From positions 225,475,943 through 225,539,942 of the forward strand of contig NC_084482.1 of NCBI RefSeq assembly GCF_030035675.1: 64,000 bases of DNA, written 5' to 3'. How positions within the stretch are numbered: the first letter of the stretch is position 1; every line of letters begins with the position of its first letter. The notes under the pieces were generated by a model that had not been told where the DNA came from, made no database searches, and saw only the letters and a list, made by a program, of their open reading frames with translations. Positions 53,007-62,885 of the stretch are shown here, one piece after another. This DNA comes from Rhineura floridana. Taxonomy: Eukaryota > Chordata > Lepidosauria > Squamata > Rhineuridae. The position numbers and the translations under genes are program-made.

Positions 53007-53397
53007 TTATAATATGTTTCTGTTATGTCTCAAAAGAACAAGATGCTCAAAGAGCATGTCAGACAAGGAATGTCTTTTTACAGTCATTACGTTGCCACCA
53101 GTACTGAACAGGCGTTCTACTGCGGCGCTTGAAGGCATGCCTGTGTCGTGCTGCAAAAAACACTGCAGCACACGTGGAAAGCCATGGAGTGATGACACTT
53201 CCCTGCTGGGAGACCTCAGGTACCTCACCAGTTCCTCCTCAGCAGTGTCCACTGCTGACTTCTTGCCCTGGGGCAGAAAGTTAAAGAAGTCATCTGCTAA
53301 GTCATCTCCTGCCTGGTCTTTATCTGAAGACTGATCACTGTCCTCATTAAGTACACCCATCTTTATTTCAGCTTTCAACAAGGCTTCCATTGTGTAT
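53007..53397 (-). CDS. hAT transposase exon 3 (C-terminal dimerisation domain)
   Basis: Acceptor ctctttcttag at 53398. It codes for a Glu/Asp-rich stretch, then EEELVRYLRSPSRE, FLQHDTGMPSSAAVERLFST GGNVM, RHSLSDMLFEHLVLLRHN. SSAxxERLFSxGG and the final LVLLRHN are the hallmark of the hAT C-terminal (hATC) domain. It stops after RNIL at 53007. Confidence 0.8.
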
Positions 53398-53727
53398 CTA
53401 AGAAAGAGAGAGGATATGTTAACACATATATGTTAGGAAACCATCATCTGCTCTTCATTTCCTGATGCTTGTCATGTCCCCTGGTTCAGGGTCCAGCCTG
53501 AGCCTGTGGATGATGACATGGAAGGTAGGAAGGTGACCAAGTCACCACACTCATGGGGCAGCACAGCAGACCCTTAAGGATTACCTGCAGCAACCCAAGG
53601 TTGTGATGAGGAGCCCCAGGAAGAAAAGGCCCAGCCCCTGCCTACCACCTTAAGCCCTCTGATGCCTCCCTTGAGACGACATTTCCCTTGGAGTAATCCA
53701 CCCAAAGGGCTTCCCTAATGTTCTTAC

Positions 53728-53957
53728 TTGTTGGTATGGGTGGTGGCCTGACACGATTCCAGCCGATCTAGTTTGAAGCGAGGGTATACGCAGGCTGCTA
53801 GAAGAAGCAGATCCCTGCCAGATCCCCACCTCTCAAGGGTTGTCTGCTGCTGCTTCAGCATTTTGGGAGGAGGGGTGTCATGCATTGGTTCAGGAAGGCC
53901 ACGTCTCCTTGCCTTTATTGCTTCTTCAATTGCTCTCAGCTTCTCAGGGTGTGCCCT
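53728..53957 (-). CDS. hAT transposase exon 2
   Basis: A pyrimidine-rich acceptor (cttcttcctcag) at 53958. It codes for AHPEKLRAIEEAIKARRRGL PEPMHD.., LERWGSGRDLLLLAACVYPR FKLDRLE. The LAAxxxPRFKL text is common in hAT proteins just before the C-terminal domain. Donor caa/gtaaga at 53728. Confidence 0.65.
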
Positions 53958-54069
53958 CTGAGGAAGAAGAACAAAGCATGAATCCAAGAAAAAATGGAAG
54001 AGGAACTTCACAATTTAAACATAAATAGACAATGGACACTCTGTGAGGACCAGCATGACAAAGGCTTAC

Positions 54070-54411
54070 CTCAAAATGTTTCTTCACATTGGATGAGGAG
54101 GAAACAGCTGATCTCAGATTTTTGATCCTTGGAAGGCAGTAATTGCATCGTACAACAACATTTTTCCCACTCTGGCTCACAAATGTACAAGCTTTCTCAA
54201 AGCCAAACCATGGTACTTGCTGTTCTGCAGATGTGGCTGTGGGCAATTGGCACTGCTTCATGCCCTCCTCCTCATGCACAGGGCCTCCTTTCTGAACCTC
54301 ACTTTCTAGTTTTGCCTCCTCAGGATCAACAAGCTGTGACTCAAGTGGCCGCACTAACTGACTGCTGCTCTCAGCAGCAAAACCTGCAACAGGCGTCTCT
54401 GTAATAAACAA
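54070..54411 (-). CDS. hAT transposase exon 1 (BED-type zinc finger)
   Basis: The reading frame ..VPWFGFEKACTFVSQSGKNV VVRCNYCL..SSSSNVKKHFE contains a C-x2-C..H pattern of BED fingers, the DNA-binding domain of hAT transposases. The exon ends at a canonical donor, gag/gtaagc, at 54070/54069 (- strand). It starts from MFITETPVAGF if the Met at 54411 is used; the preceding exon or promoter is unknown. Confidence 0.65.
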
Positions 54412-54544
54412 GAGATGATGCTCCTATATGGGTGAACTTCAGCTGTGATGTGCCCCCATCTCTTCCCCATGCTGCAAGATCCCCCAGTCAGAGTGGAAGT
54501 AAGCAGGTCGATAGCACAATTAAAAGAGATCCTATTTGCTCACT

Positions 54545-54750
54545 TAATAACCCTGCCTGGGCCAGTCTAACCTACTATCTCACAGGGTTGTTGTGAGAAC
54601 AAAATGAGACTAGGGTTCAAATCCCCACATAGCCATGAAGCTCACTGAGTGACCTTGGGCCAGTCACTGCCTCTCAGCCTCATGAAAACCCTATTCATAG
54701 GGTCACCATAAGTTGGAATCAACTTGAAGGCGGTACATATATTTTTTATT
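54545..54750 (-). mobile_element. tRNA-derived SINE (long type)
   Basis: The + strand shows the 3' part first: cctatctcacagggttgttg-like, tagggttcaaatccccacat, gccatgaagctcac, ggccagtcactgcctctcag, gaaaaccctattcatagggt. It is the same family as 27145-27385. Mixed orientation blocks suggest internal rearrangement. Confidence 0.55.
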
Positions 54751-55059
54751 TTGAATATGATGATTATGATAATAAATATGCAGCATTTCAAATTAATTCT
54801 GTATGAGAAGCATTCCATGCCAAGCTTGGAAAACCAAGGATGAGGTATAAAATGTAGACAAAAATACTTTTGACAAAATGCCGTTTATATTTTATATATA
54901 TGAGCCTGGGTAGGGAACATTTAATCTAGCCTACTTGCTTTCAGCAAGAAGGGTTAAGTGCCTTCAGGCCAGGGCAGTCACCAGAAGGCCACAGCAGGGA
55001 CAAAGGAGCCTAGTGTTGTGGAGATGTTAGATGGGAGCTTTGGGGAGTAAAGATGGAGG

Positions 55060-55185
55060 CTCCTGAAGGCTGCAATTCTAAACACACTAAGGGATTAAGC
55101 CCCATAGAACTCAACAGGACTGACTTCTAAGTAGATATAGTTTGGACTGTGCTGTTGGTAAACCTTGACTAGGGTTCTTCTGCAA
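55060..55185. repeat. Dispersed ttactcagaagtaa-type repeat
   Basis: gcaattctaaacacactaag ggattaagccccatagaact caacaggactgacttctaag matches the unnamed repeat also at 7230, 25900, 32780 and 58610. Confidence 0.5.
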
Positions 55186-55382
55186 AGACATCCATATCCA
55201 AGCAGGGTTGGCAACCCCCTGCCTGGAATACCCTGCCCTTATCTTTTAATGTGGCTGCTCCAAATGTTTTTACAGATTTGACCCTTTACTTCAGAAAGAG
55301 GTCTGAAAAATGAGTAAGAGTAAGAAGTATCTTTTAAAATTGTTCTTTTCAATTCACTCTTGAATGAACATCATACCTAGGG

Positions 55383-55600
55383 CAGATCCATACCATTCCT
55401 TTAAAGCACATTCAACACCCATTTGAAGCACATGAATCCCACCACAGAATCATGGGAACTGCAGTTTGTTAAGAGTGGTGAGAACTATAACTGTGTGGGG
55501 GAAATGACACTTCCCAGAATTCTTTAGGGGAAGTCATGCGCTTTAAATGCGAGTTGGATGTGCTTTACACATATTGTGTGAATCCGCTTAATAAATTTTG
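55383..55600. mobile_element. Palindromic MITE, copy 2 (diverged)
   Basis: cacagaatcatgggaactgc agtttgtt and cacttcccagaattctttag gggaagtcatgcgctttaaa form inverted halves as in the copies at 1031 and 62568. Outer parts (ttaaagcacattcaacaccc / gagttggatgtgctttac) also pair. Confidence 0.65.
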
Positions 55601-55812
55601 CCTGCATGTAAATTGTTTTAATTAATTTTTCAAAATGAAAATAAGCTATAAAGTGTAGTGGGTGACCATGGGCTACTCACCATTTCTCAGCCTATCTGCC
55701 CCTCAGGATGAAAACAATGGAGAACCATGACTACCCCAAGGCATACTTAAAATGTAAAGGAAGTATTGTACAACCATAGTATGCAATTGAATACTTATAG
55801 GGACACAGCATG

Positions 55813-56310
55813 ACAAAACTGGGTGGAAGTAAAAGTTCTACACTTAGGAAAAAGAAACCAAATGCACAGTTATAAGATGGGGGATACTTGGCTCAGCAGT
55901 ACGACATGCAAGAAGGATCTTGGAATTGTTGTTGATCACAAGCTGAATATGAGCCAACAGTGTGATGTGGCTGCAAAAAAGGCAAATGCTATATCAGGCT
56001 GCATTAACAGAAGTATAGTTTCCAAAACATGTGAAGTATTAGTTCCCCTCTATTCAGCACTGGTTAGGCCTCATCTTGAGTGCTGTGTCCAGTTCTGGTC
56101 TCTGCACTTCAAGAAGAATGCAGACAAACTGGAACAGGTTCAAAAGAGGGCAACAAGGATGATCAGGGGACTGGAAACAACGCCCTATGAGGAGAGACTG
56201 AAGGAACTGGGCATATTTAACCTGGAGACGAGAAGACTGAGGGGAGATATGATAGCACTCTTCAAGTATTTGAAAGGTTGCCACACAGAGGAGGGCCCGG
56301 ATCTCTTCTC
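55813..56310 (+). mobile_element. CR1 LINE, ORF2 C-terminal part (left half)
   Basis: An open frame: KVLHLGKRNQMHSYKMGDTW, then LSSTTCKKDLGIVVDHKLNM, SQQCDVAAKKANAISGCINR and EVLVPLYSALVRPHLECCVQ. QKRATRMIRGLETTPYEERL, KELGIFNLETRRLRGDMIAL and FKYLKG follow. This is the C-terminal part of CR1 ORF2. The element is split by the L1-derived insertion at 56311-58252 and continues at 58271. Confidence 0.88.
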
Positions 56311-58252
56311 TTTTTTTTTTTACAATAATTTTTATTCAAATTTTCATAAAACATAGAAAACAAAATCATAAAACATTCAAAGACAAAAAACAAAACAAAA
56401 CAAAAATGATTAAACAAAAAAAAATAAAATGTTGACTTCCCATTTGTCACATATCAAATCAGTTATAGGTCTACAATATATAACAATCCTGTCTCTTAAA
56501 TCATATTATAAAATCACTTTCCTCCAGTAGTTATCTTAATTAATCATCAAATCTCATAAACATTACTTTATTCTTTCCACAAAAAGTCAAAGAGAGGTTT
56601 CAATTCTTTAAGAAATATATCTATCAATTTTTCTCCAAATAAACATGTCAATTAATCCATCTCGTTAATAATTATAATAATCTTATTGTCATAATCATAG
56701 TCCAAATAAACATTTCGATTAATCCATCTCATCAGAATCTGTTAGGTCCAATAATTTCAATAGCCATTATTCCATTATCCCTATTAGTTCCATCTTCCAT
56801 CTTCAATAGTCCTGTTAAGTCCAGTAATTTCAGTGTCCAATCTTCCATTATCAGTATTCCATAATAATCTTGCTGTTGTAGCCATAGTCATATAATAAGA
56901 GTCTGATGGGAATTTCCTCTATCCCAAATATTTTCTTGCCATCCATTCTGAATAAGTTGCTGAAACATTGTTGTAAATTCATATCTGTGTTCTTCTTTTT
57001 TAGAAAATGCACTGGCTCATCTCTTAAGAGTTTTTCCATTGTCACATGACTGCAGTTAATTCCATAGATTTTCTCTATATCAAGCTCCATCACATCATTC
57101 CAGTCCAGAAGATTATCCAAGCCATTGATAACTTTATCTCTAATATCTTCATTAATTTCTTCAGAGATAACGTTAAATTCCAAACAGTAGATTTTATTTC
57201 TAAAATCCATAAACTCCAGATCTTTTTCCAATTCCACATTTGTTCCAATCTCCAGGGCTTGTATCTTCCCTTTATTTTTTCTTTTCTCATCTCTGATCTC
57301 ATTCTCCTCTCTCACAGGGTCCCCTATTTCTTTAAACTCCTGCGTCATTTTGCTCAGTTCAATTTTCAGCTCCTTACTACCCTGTCGCAGGGTTTGTTTC
57401 GTTATCTCAATCTCATCCATTATTTTCTGAAACATAATTACTTCCAGATTCTCAGCCACTTTCTTGATTGCCATTTTTAAAACCACGAAAACAAAGCAAA
57501 ACAAAAATCAAGAAGAACCACTTCTTATTTCAGCAACAATTGGGTTAATATTCCAGGCTTGATGACATCACAGTATAAACAGAGCAACCTGCCTTATCTC
57601 TCTATGTTCAAGAATGCAAAATAAATTTAGTTCCCAGCATCAAAACAGTTAGTGGCGTCGTGAAGAAGCAGATTCGTCAAAATAAAATAGACCAAAAAGA
57701 GAATAGTCCCAGACAATATAATATTCCTCGGAATAGAAATCAGGAATAGAAATCCCTCTTCTGTTTATTATCTTTAGAATGCACTTCCAGGACAGCTTTT
57801 TGCGACAGAAACAGAGATAAGCTGTTAATTTCGTGAATAACAGAGAAAAGCTATATCTCACCCAGAAGTTGTCCAAAGCCGATCAATCTGACAAATCTCC
57901 TTTTGCTGCAACAATTTAAACCAAGTAAAAAAAATAATAGAAAGAAGGGTGCTTGCCTGTTAGTCCGTTCTCTCTTTCAAGAAAAGATAAACGTATCGCT
58001 TAAGCAGATAGAGCTTGTTAGGAAGTCCGTCCGGCATTGTTGGCTGGACCTTATCTCATAAATTAATGAAATCCAGTCCTCCCAACAAAAACAGGCTTTG
58101 AGGTTGATCTCTACGTTTCTCCCTGCCCGGGAGAAATTTCATCAGTCAAAAAAAAAAATGTTCCGACTGATTTATATCTGAATAAGCTTCTTTTGAGGCG
58201 GGAGCCCGTCCCAAAAGCAGGCACAAGCGAAGTCACCCTTCCCGGAAGTCTC
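56311..58252 (-). mobile_element. ORF1-only (HAL1-like) L1 with 18-bp target duplication
   Basis: Flanked by perfect 18-bp repeats, gggcccggatctcttctc, at 56293-56310 and 58253-58270. On the - strand it has a 1.9-kb body: a 5'UTR-like segment (58252 to about 57510), an ORF1 (57504-56851), a short stretch homologous to the last codons of L1 ORF2, and the same 3'UTR as the L1 at 16191 (gacaaatgggaagtcaac; poly(A) at 56311). All of the endonuclease and RT coding region is absent. It is therefore a non-autonomous, half-L1 type element that must have used another L1's machinery. It is nested in a CR1. Confidence 0.85.
56851..57504 (-). CDS. L1 ORF1-like RNA-binding protein
   Basis: 217 residues, or 207 from the second Met (MAIKKVAENLE). 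A Lys/Glu-rich helical, coiled-coil-like N-terminal half (residues about 10-90) is followed by LEFMDFRNKIYCLEFN, which resembles the start of the ORF1 RRM (..ENRSRRNNLR-like in mammals). The C-terminus, FGIEEIPIRLLLYDYG, runs straight into the ORF2-end homology. It is open throughout. The protein would trimerise and bind L1 RNA. Confidence 0.7.
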   Translation of the reverse strand: MFCFVFVVLKMAIKKVAENLEVIMFQKIMDEIEITKQTLRQGSKELKIELSKMTQEFKEIGDPVREENEIRDEKRKNKGKIQALEIGTNVELEKDLEFMDFRNKIYCLEFNVISEEINEDIRDKVINGLDNLLDWNDVMELDIEKIYGINCSHVTMEKLLRDEPVHFLKKKNTDMNLQQCFSNLFRMDGKKIFGIEEIPIRLLLYDYGYNSKIIMEY

Positions 58253-58270
58253 GGGCCCGGATCTCTTCTC

Positions 58271-58545
58271 AATGATCCCAGAGTGCAGGACACAGAATAA
58301 TGGGCTCAAGTTGCAAGAAGCCAGATTTCGACTGGACATCAGGAAAAGCTTCCTGTTAGAGCCATACAACAATGGAACTAATTACTAGAGAGGTAGTGGG
58401 ATCTCCGACACTGGAGGCATTCAAGAGGCAGCTGGACAGCCATCTGTCGGGAATGCTTTATTTGTATTCCTGCATTGAGCAGGGGGTTGGACTTGATGGC
58501 CTTATAGGCCCCTTCCAACTCTACTATTCTATGATTCTATGAAAA
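58271..58545 (+). mobile_element. CR1 LINE, right half and 3' tail
   Basis: It continues the CR1 of 55813-56310: atgatcccagagtgcaggac, gactggacatcaggaaaagc, aggcattcaagaggcagctg gacagccatctgtcgggaat, gggggttggacttgatggcc and the octamer tail attctatgattctatg. Confidence 0.88.
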
Positions 58546-58609
58546 TATTTATATAAGCATGACTATCAAATATGTTTATTTATATAACCTGTAAAGATAT
58601 TTATAGTGC

Positions 58610-58975
58610 AATCCTATGTTTGTTTACTCAGAAGCAAGTCCTAATGTATTCAATGGGGCTTACTCAACCAGGGAAAACTGCAGCCTCAAGTGATAAGGAA
58701 CTTCTTCTTTTAACAAGTCCTTTAAGTTGAGAGCTTATCCCAGTCTGCGTCTGTGTTGAAATTGCTTTTTAATATGTTTTTAATTTTTTTCTTAAAAAAA
58801 ATGTTTTTAAAGCTTTTAAAAATGTTTTTAAAGATGTTTTGTTTTAATATATTTTAAAGTCTGTTTTTATGATTTTTAGTGTTTTTAGTGCTTTTGTTTG
58901 CTGCCCTGGGCTCCTACTGGGAGGAAGGGTGGGATATAAATAAAATAATAAAAGTAAATAAATAAACTTCATTCA
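58610..58975 (+). mobile_element. Dispersed repeat and LINE 3' tail
   Basis: 58615-58690 is the ttactcagaagcaagtccta repeat. 58690-58975 is a LINE 3' tail (aacttcttcttttaacaagt, gctgccctgggctcctactg ggaggaagggtgggatataa, then (AAAT)n), as at 20616-20885. Confidence 0.6.
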
Positions 58976-59144
58976 TTTTTTTAAAAAATGAGTATTAGTT
59001 TCCTACATAATAAAAACTGTGATAAACCCTGCCTAATTTCTTTAAAAATAGGGTTGGAGGGAGAGAGATTTACAACACAAACACAAGTCTGCACTTTACT
59101 CACAATCATGAAAGGGCAGGGTTGCAAGCCAGAGCTTTGAAAAG

Positions 59145-59225
59145 TTACTTTAAACTACAACTCCCATCAGCCCCAGCCAGCATGGCCACTGGATTGGGCT
59201 GATGGGAGTTGTAGCTAGAGCATGA
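59145..59225. repeat. Short palindromic repeat
   Basis: ctacaactcccatcagcccc and gggctgatgggagttgtagc are inverted copies around a short centre: a small hairpin-forming repeat directly beside the 3' end of pseudogene E. Confidence 0.7.
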
Positions 59226-59229
59226 TCTG

Positions 59230-60123
59230 TTTAAAAAAAAGTTGTGCAGGGGGGGTTTACGTTGTGGTGTATATCTCTGTGATGTGAAGTAAGGTGTTGC
59301 CTCTGACTGAAACTTATTCCACACTCTGCACATTTATAGGGTTTTTCTCCTGTGTGGATTCTTTGATGTACAGTTATAACACTTCTACCACTGAAGTTTT
59401 TCCCACACTCTATGCATTTATATAGTTTCTCTCCTGTGTGGATTCTTTGATGTAAAGTAAGCTTATTTCTCATACTGACGCTCTTTCCGCATTCAGTACA
59501 TATATACTTTTTCTTCCCTGTATGGGTTCTTTGATATAAAGTAAGCTGAGTTCTTATACGGACGGACTTTCCACACTACATGTATTCATGCAGTTTCTCC
59601 TCTGCATGCGTACATTTATGTTGAGTAAGGTGGCCCTTCTGACTGGAACTTCTTCCACACTCATGCATGCATATCATTTCTCCCCATCTGAGTTCTTTGA
59701 TGCAAAGTAAGGTGAGAGCTCATGCTGAACCTCTTTCCACATTCCAGGTACTCATATGCTTTCTGTTCTATATGGGTTCTTTCATGTGAAGTAAGCTGGT
59801 GAGAGTCTGAAACACTTTTCACACTCCATGCATTGATATGGTATTTCCCCTCTGTAGGTGCCGCAATTGTACTTTGGCTTACTTTTTAATATTTTTCCCA
59901 CACTGGAAACTTTCCCTTTCTTTTCCCTTTGTGATCTTCCTAGGGGATCCAGAGTTCATCGATAACAGCGCCCTGCAAAGTACAGGATTTCCTCTTTCAT
60001 TGATTTTGCTTCTGCCTTTTAAGTCTCCTTTGATTCCCAGATGTCTCTTTTCCCACTCTGTGCTTGCTTGTTTCCAAAGACACCACAAAGGGCTCCATAT
60101 AATGCTTTTTTCCTGCCTTTCAC
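59230..60123 (-). pseudogene. C2H2 zinc finger pseudogene E
   Basis: On the - strand: the acceptor ttgcccaaacag, then at 60123 the linker GERQEKSIIWSPL.. (frame broken). Degenerate fingers follow (YEYLECGKRFSMSSHLTLHQ; a block with TGA and TAG) and finally three readable ones: CTECGKSVSMRNKL.., CIECGKNFSGRSVITVHQ and CAECGISFSQRQHLTSHH. After this the array is lost and the sequence ends in unrelated DNA near 59240. Only 80 codons are continuously open. It is the only unit in reverse orientation and the most decayed. Its KRAB remnant is at 63878-63998. Confidence 0.85.
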
Positions 60124-60239
60124 CTGTTTGGGCAAATAAGAAAGAAAAGGAAAAACCTGTAAGGATTTCAAGGCACAGAGAAATGATTGGATCAGGGATC
60201 AAACACAATGACCTGCTTCTCTACATTCAAATATCCAGA

Positions 60240-60657
60240 AGATATTTCTCTTTGCTTTCTTTATGCTCACATCTTTCCTAAATTGAGATGCACACACTGG
60301 TCTATTGCTGATGTATTTTAAATAAATTGTCCAATCAGCTTCCAGCTTCTGCCCATATCTGGTCACCAGCCTCTGGGCTACTGGGGCAAATTAAGGACCT
60401 CGCTTTCAGCAAGAGAGGTTACCTGTTTCTGCCCTGTGTTGGAGTTTTAAAATATATCAGTTTTGTGGAAACATGCTTCACTATATACACATTTGTTACA
60501 TATATCTTACATTATACATACAGATCTAGGACAATAGGCTGAAATCGGCATACGCAAACATATAATAATATAATAAATAATATGATAGAAACATATAATA
60601 AAGTCTACAGAACTCTCTTGGTCTGTTTTAAGTATTAATTGTGTTTGCATTTTGACC
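60240..60657. other. Unit E last intron, unrecognised part
   Basis: Between the E acceptor and the first direct repeat. A/T-rich, with no exon seen. Confidence 0.4.
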
Positions 60658-60826
60658 AATTTGTAGGGCAATACAGTATCTCAGAGAGGAGGTCAGGTCT
60701 CCTGCTCCCCTGGTGCATTCACTATAGCTGCCCAATTTCCCTGCTTTTGAAAGTTTGATAGAAATATCTGTGGGCTATAGGTATGTTCTTAAACAGCAAG
60801 GGTTTTGGCAATTAGTGAATTTCTCT
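60658..60826 (+). repeat. Direct repeat, first copy
   Basis: atttgtagggcaatacagta, ctcccctggtgcattcacta tagctgcccaatttccc and gctataggtatgttcttaaa recur at 61710-61880 in the same orientation, about 1.05 kb downstream. Identity is high, with scattered changes. The minisatellite at 60880-61140 lies between them. Confidence 0.8.
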
Positions 60827-60879
60827 GCTTTTTAATCCAGGAGGTAAGAAATGGGATCCTGTACAAGTTTGTTGAGAAT

Positions 60880-61140
60880 GGATTGATCATTTGCATGCTT
60901 ATTGAGTTCCATGGGATTTACTCCCCTGCAATCATGCTTAGGATAGGTGAAAGTGAGCACGGAGAAGGGGGAGGAGGGAGGGCAGAGGGGAGGAGGGGGA
61001 TGGGAGCAGGCAGGAGGGAGAGGAGGACAGGTTTGATCATTTGCATGCTTATTGAGTTCAGTTGGATTTACTCCTGTATAATCATACTTAGGATAGGTGA
61101 AACTGAGCATGGGGAGAAGGGGGAGGGAGGGGGGAGCGAA
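60880..61140 (+). repeat. Minisatellite as at window start (two units)
   Basis: Two cores with gatcatttgcatgcttattg and cttaggataggtgaaa, separated by G/A-rich spacers. Relative to gene E this is the same orientation as in gene B's intron. The adjacent ggatcctgtacaagtttgtt also matches 11220-11245. Confidence 0.8.
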
Positions 61141-61709
61141 GAAGGGGTAGTGGGAGGGAACCGTAGGAAGGGAAATGAGACCTCTGACAGAAAAATGTAT
61201 AACAGGGCTCTGGATTTACTCCATTTTTACAGTTTGAACTCTTGATTATCTCTCTGACTGTTTTCTCTATCGCCATGAAAACTTAAGAGAGTTGTTAAGC
61301 AAGCGTTTCTGGGTTCAGGACTATAAGTTTAGTAAGGTTTTGTTTTGAAATGAGCTTATGGGAAGCAGCAGAATGGCATGGAGGGGATTTTCAATGCAAC
61401 ATGGCAGAATGTGACAAACCCAGGCTGGCTACTATAGCCACTATTGTGACTCTATAATGTATGTTAATTGTGAAGCTGTATTGAGGCCTCGAACCATCTG
61501 GAAATGACCTTTTTCTCCTGGAGGTGGGGATATGTGATTTGAGTTGGCCCAAATTGGTGATTGACGGGTACAACCTGGCCATTTTGCTGTGTTCAAAAGG
61601 GCATCAAGTATAGCACATAGTATCCACCTGTTACAAAATTCTTCCAAGCTACACAGGAAGTGGACTGCACTGTGACAGACCAACCCAAATGGTATTTGCA
61701 TATTTACAA

Positions 61710-61880
61710 ATTTGTAGGGCAGTCTAATATCTCAGAGAGGAGGTCAGGTCTCTGCTCCCCTGGTGCATTCACTATAGCTGCCCAATTTCCCTTCTTTTTA
61801 AAGTTTGACAGAAATTTCTGTTGGCTATAGGTACGTTCTTAAACCTCAAGGATTTTTGCCTATTAGTGAATTGTATTTCT
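61710..61880 (+). repeat. Direct repeat, second copy
   Basis: Counterpart of 60658-60826: atttgtagggcagtctaata, ctcccctggtgcattcacta, ggctataggtacgttcttaa. Confidence 0.8.
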
Positions 61881-62109
61881 TTCAAATATCCAGATATCTG
61901 AAGAATGTACCCCCATCCTGCTATAATTTAGAATGGTTTTGCTTTTCTCTGATAATTGTGATACTAATTAATTAAGCTTAGGAGTGTATCATAAACTTAT
62001 ATTCTTTTGCTTGTCAAAGGAAAAAGTAATGTAAACATTATTTCCTTTGAGCACCTAGTCAGTCTTCTCATCCGTGAAGCTCACACATTGCTTATGCCCA
62101 GATAGCCTT
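61881..62109. other. Unit E intron, unrecognised part
   Basis: A/T-rich, with no feature that I can support. Confidence 0.35.
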
Positions 62110-62545
62110 GTGATTCAGGTAATGATGAATTCAGAAGGCTCCCCCCACTCTGCATCAATGCTTTAGATCTGTAATGCCTTGTAATTTAGCACTGAGGATG
62201 TGTCAATGTGAACTTGAGAAGGAAATTAAATGAAGGGAGAAAATGTAGCAATGGGTGACTTCAACTGCCCTCACACAGATTGGCAACATGTGCGTTCCTG
62301 TCACAATCAAGAGGAGAAATTTCTGCACATCCTAAATAACTGTGCCCTAGAACAGGTGCCCGTTCAACTGACCAGAGGGGTGGCCACTGTGGACTTTGTC
62401 AAGAAAACCTGTTCCTTCAGCCTGAAAACATGGCTCTGCCATGAAGAATTCTGGGTAACATCTTGCTCCTGGAATGCAGCCTTATGGGTAATATCCTTCT
62501 GCTGAGAAGCAGTTTTTCCTCACTAGATGAGCCATGAGCTCAGGA
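62110..62545 (+). mobile_element. CR1-like endonuclease relic, unit E copy (antisense to gene E)
   Basis: The + strand reads ENVAMGDFNCPHTDWQHVRS, then QEEKFLHILNNCALEQVPVQ, LTRGVATVDFVKKTCS, FSLKTWLCHEEFWVTS. It is nearly identical to the unit D copy (43950-44310). Since gene E is on the - strand, the relic is again antisense to the gene. Confidence 0.7.
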
Positions 62546-62567
62546 TTAAGACATCCACACATCCACA

Positions 62568-62885
62568 GGCTGCATTCACACTATACACTTATTCCACTAT
62601 TATTCTACTTTAAACCATCATCTTCCTCCAAAGAATCCTGGGAAATGTAGTCTGAGAAGGGTGCAGAGAGTTGTCAGGAGAAGCCTAATTCCCTCACAGA
62701 GCTACAATTCTGAAAGTCCCCTTGGAAGAGGGATTGATTTGTAAAGCTCTCTGAGGAAAAGAGGAGCCTCCTGACAACTCTTAGCCCTCTTCACAAACTA
62801 CATTTCCCAGGATTCTTTGGGGGAAGCCATGAGTATTTAAAGTGGAATAATAGCGGAATAAATATCTGGTGCGAATGTGACCTAA
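62568..62885. mobile_element. Palindromic MITE, copy 3
   Basis: The most symmetric copy. ccaaagaatcctgggaaatg tagtctgag pairs with aaactacatttcccaggatt ctttggggg. Outer arms, attccactattattctactt taaa and taaagtggaataatagcgga ata, also pair. It lies in the E intron at the place where D has an L2-group LINE and B has neither. Confidence 0.8.

Larger units (their letters stand above)
52637..54425 (-). mobile_element. hAT DNA transposon with spliced transposase remnant
   Basis: The left end CAGAGCTTGGAAGATTAC and the following A/T-rich subterminal repeats (agtaattaccgttacaatta) match the terminal style of a hAT family. The transposase is encoded on the - strand in three pieces with good splice signals. 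Most of the central RNase-H-like region is absent, so this is a deletion derivative. The right terminal repeat was not found with confidence. Confidence 0.75.

Noticed and set aside
60658-61880. Pair of LTRs of a small retroelement
   Set aside because: The direct repeats show no LTR-type termini or signals, and nothing virus-like lies between them.
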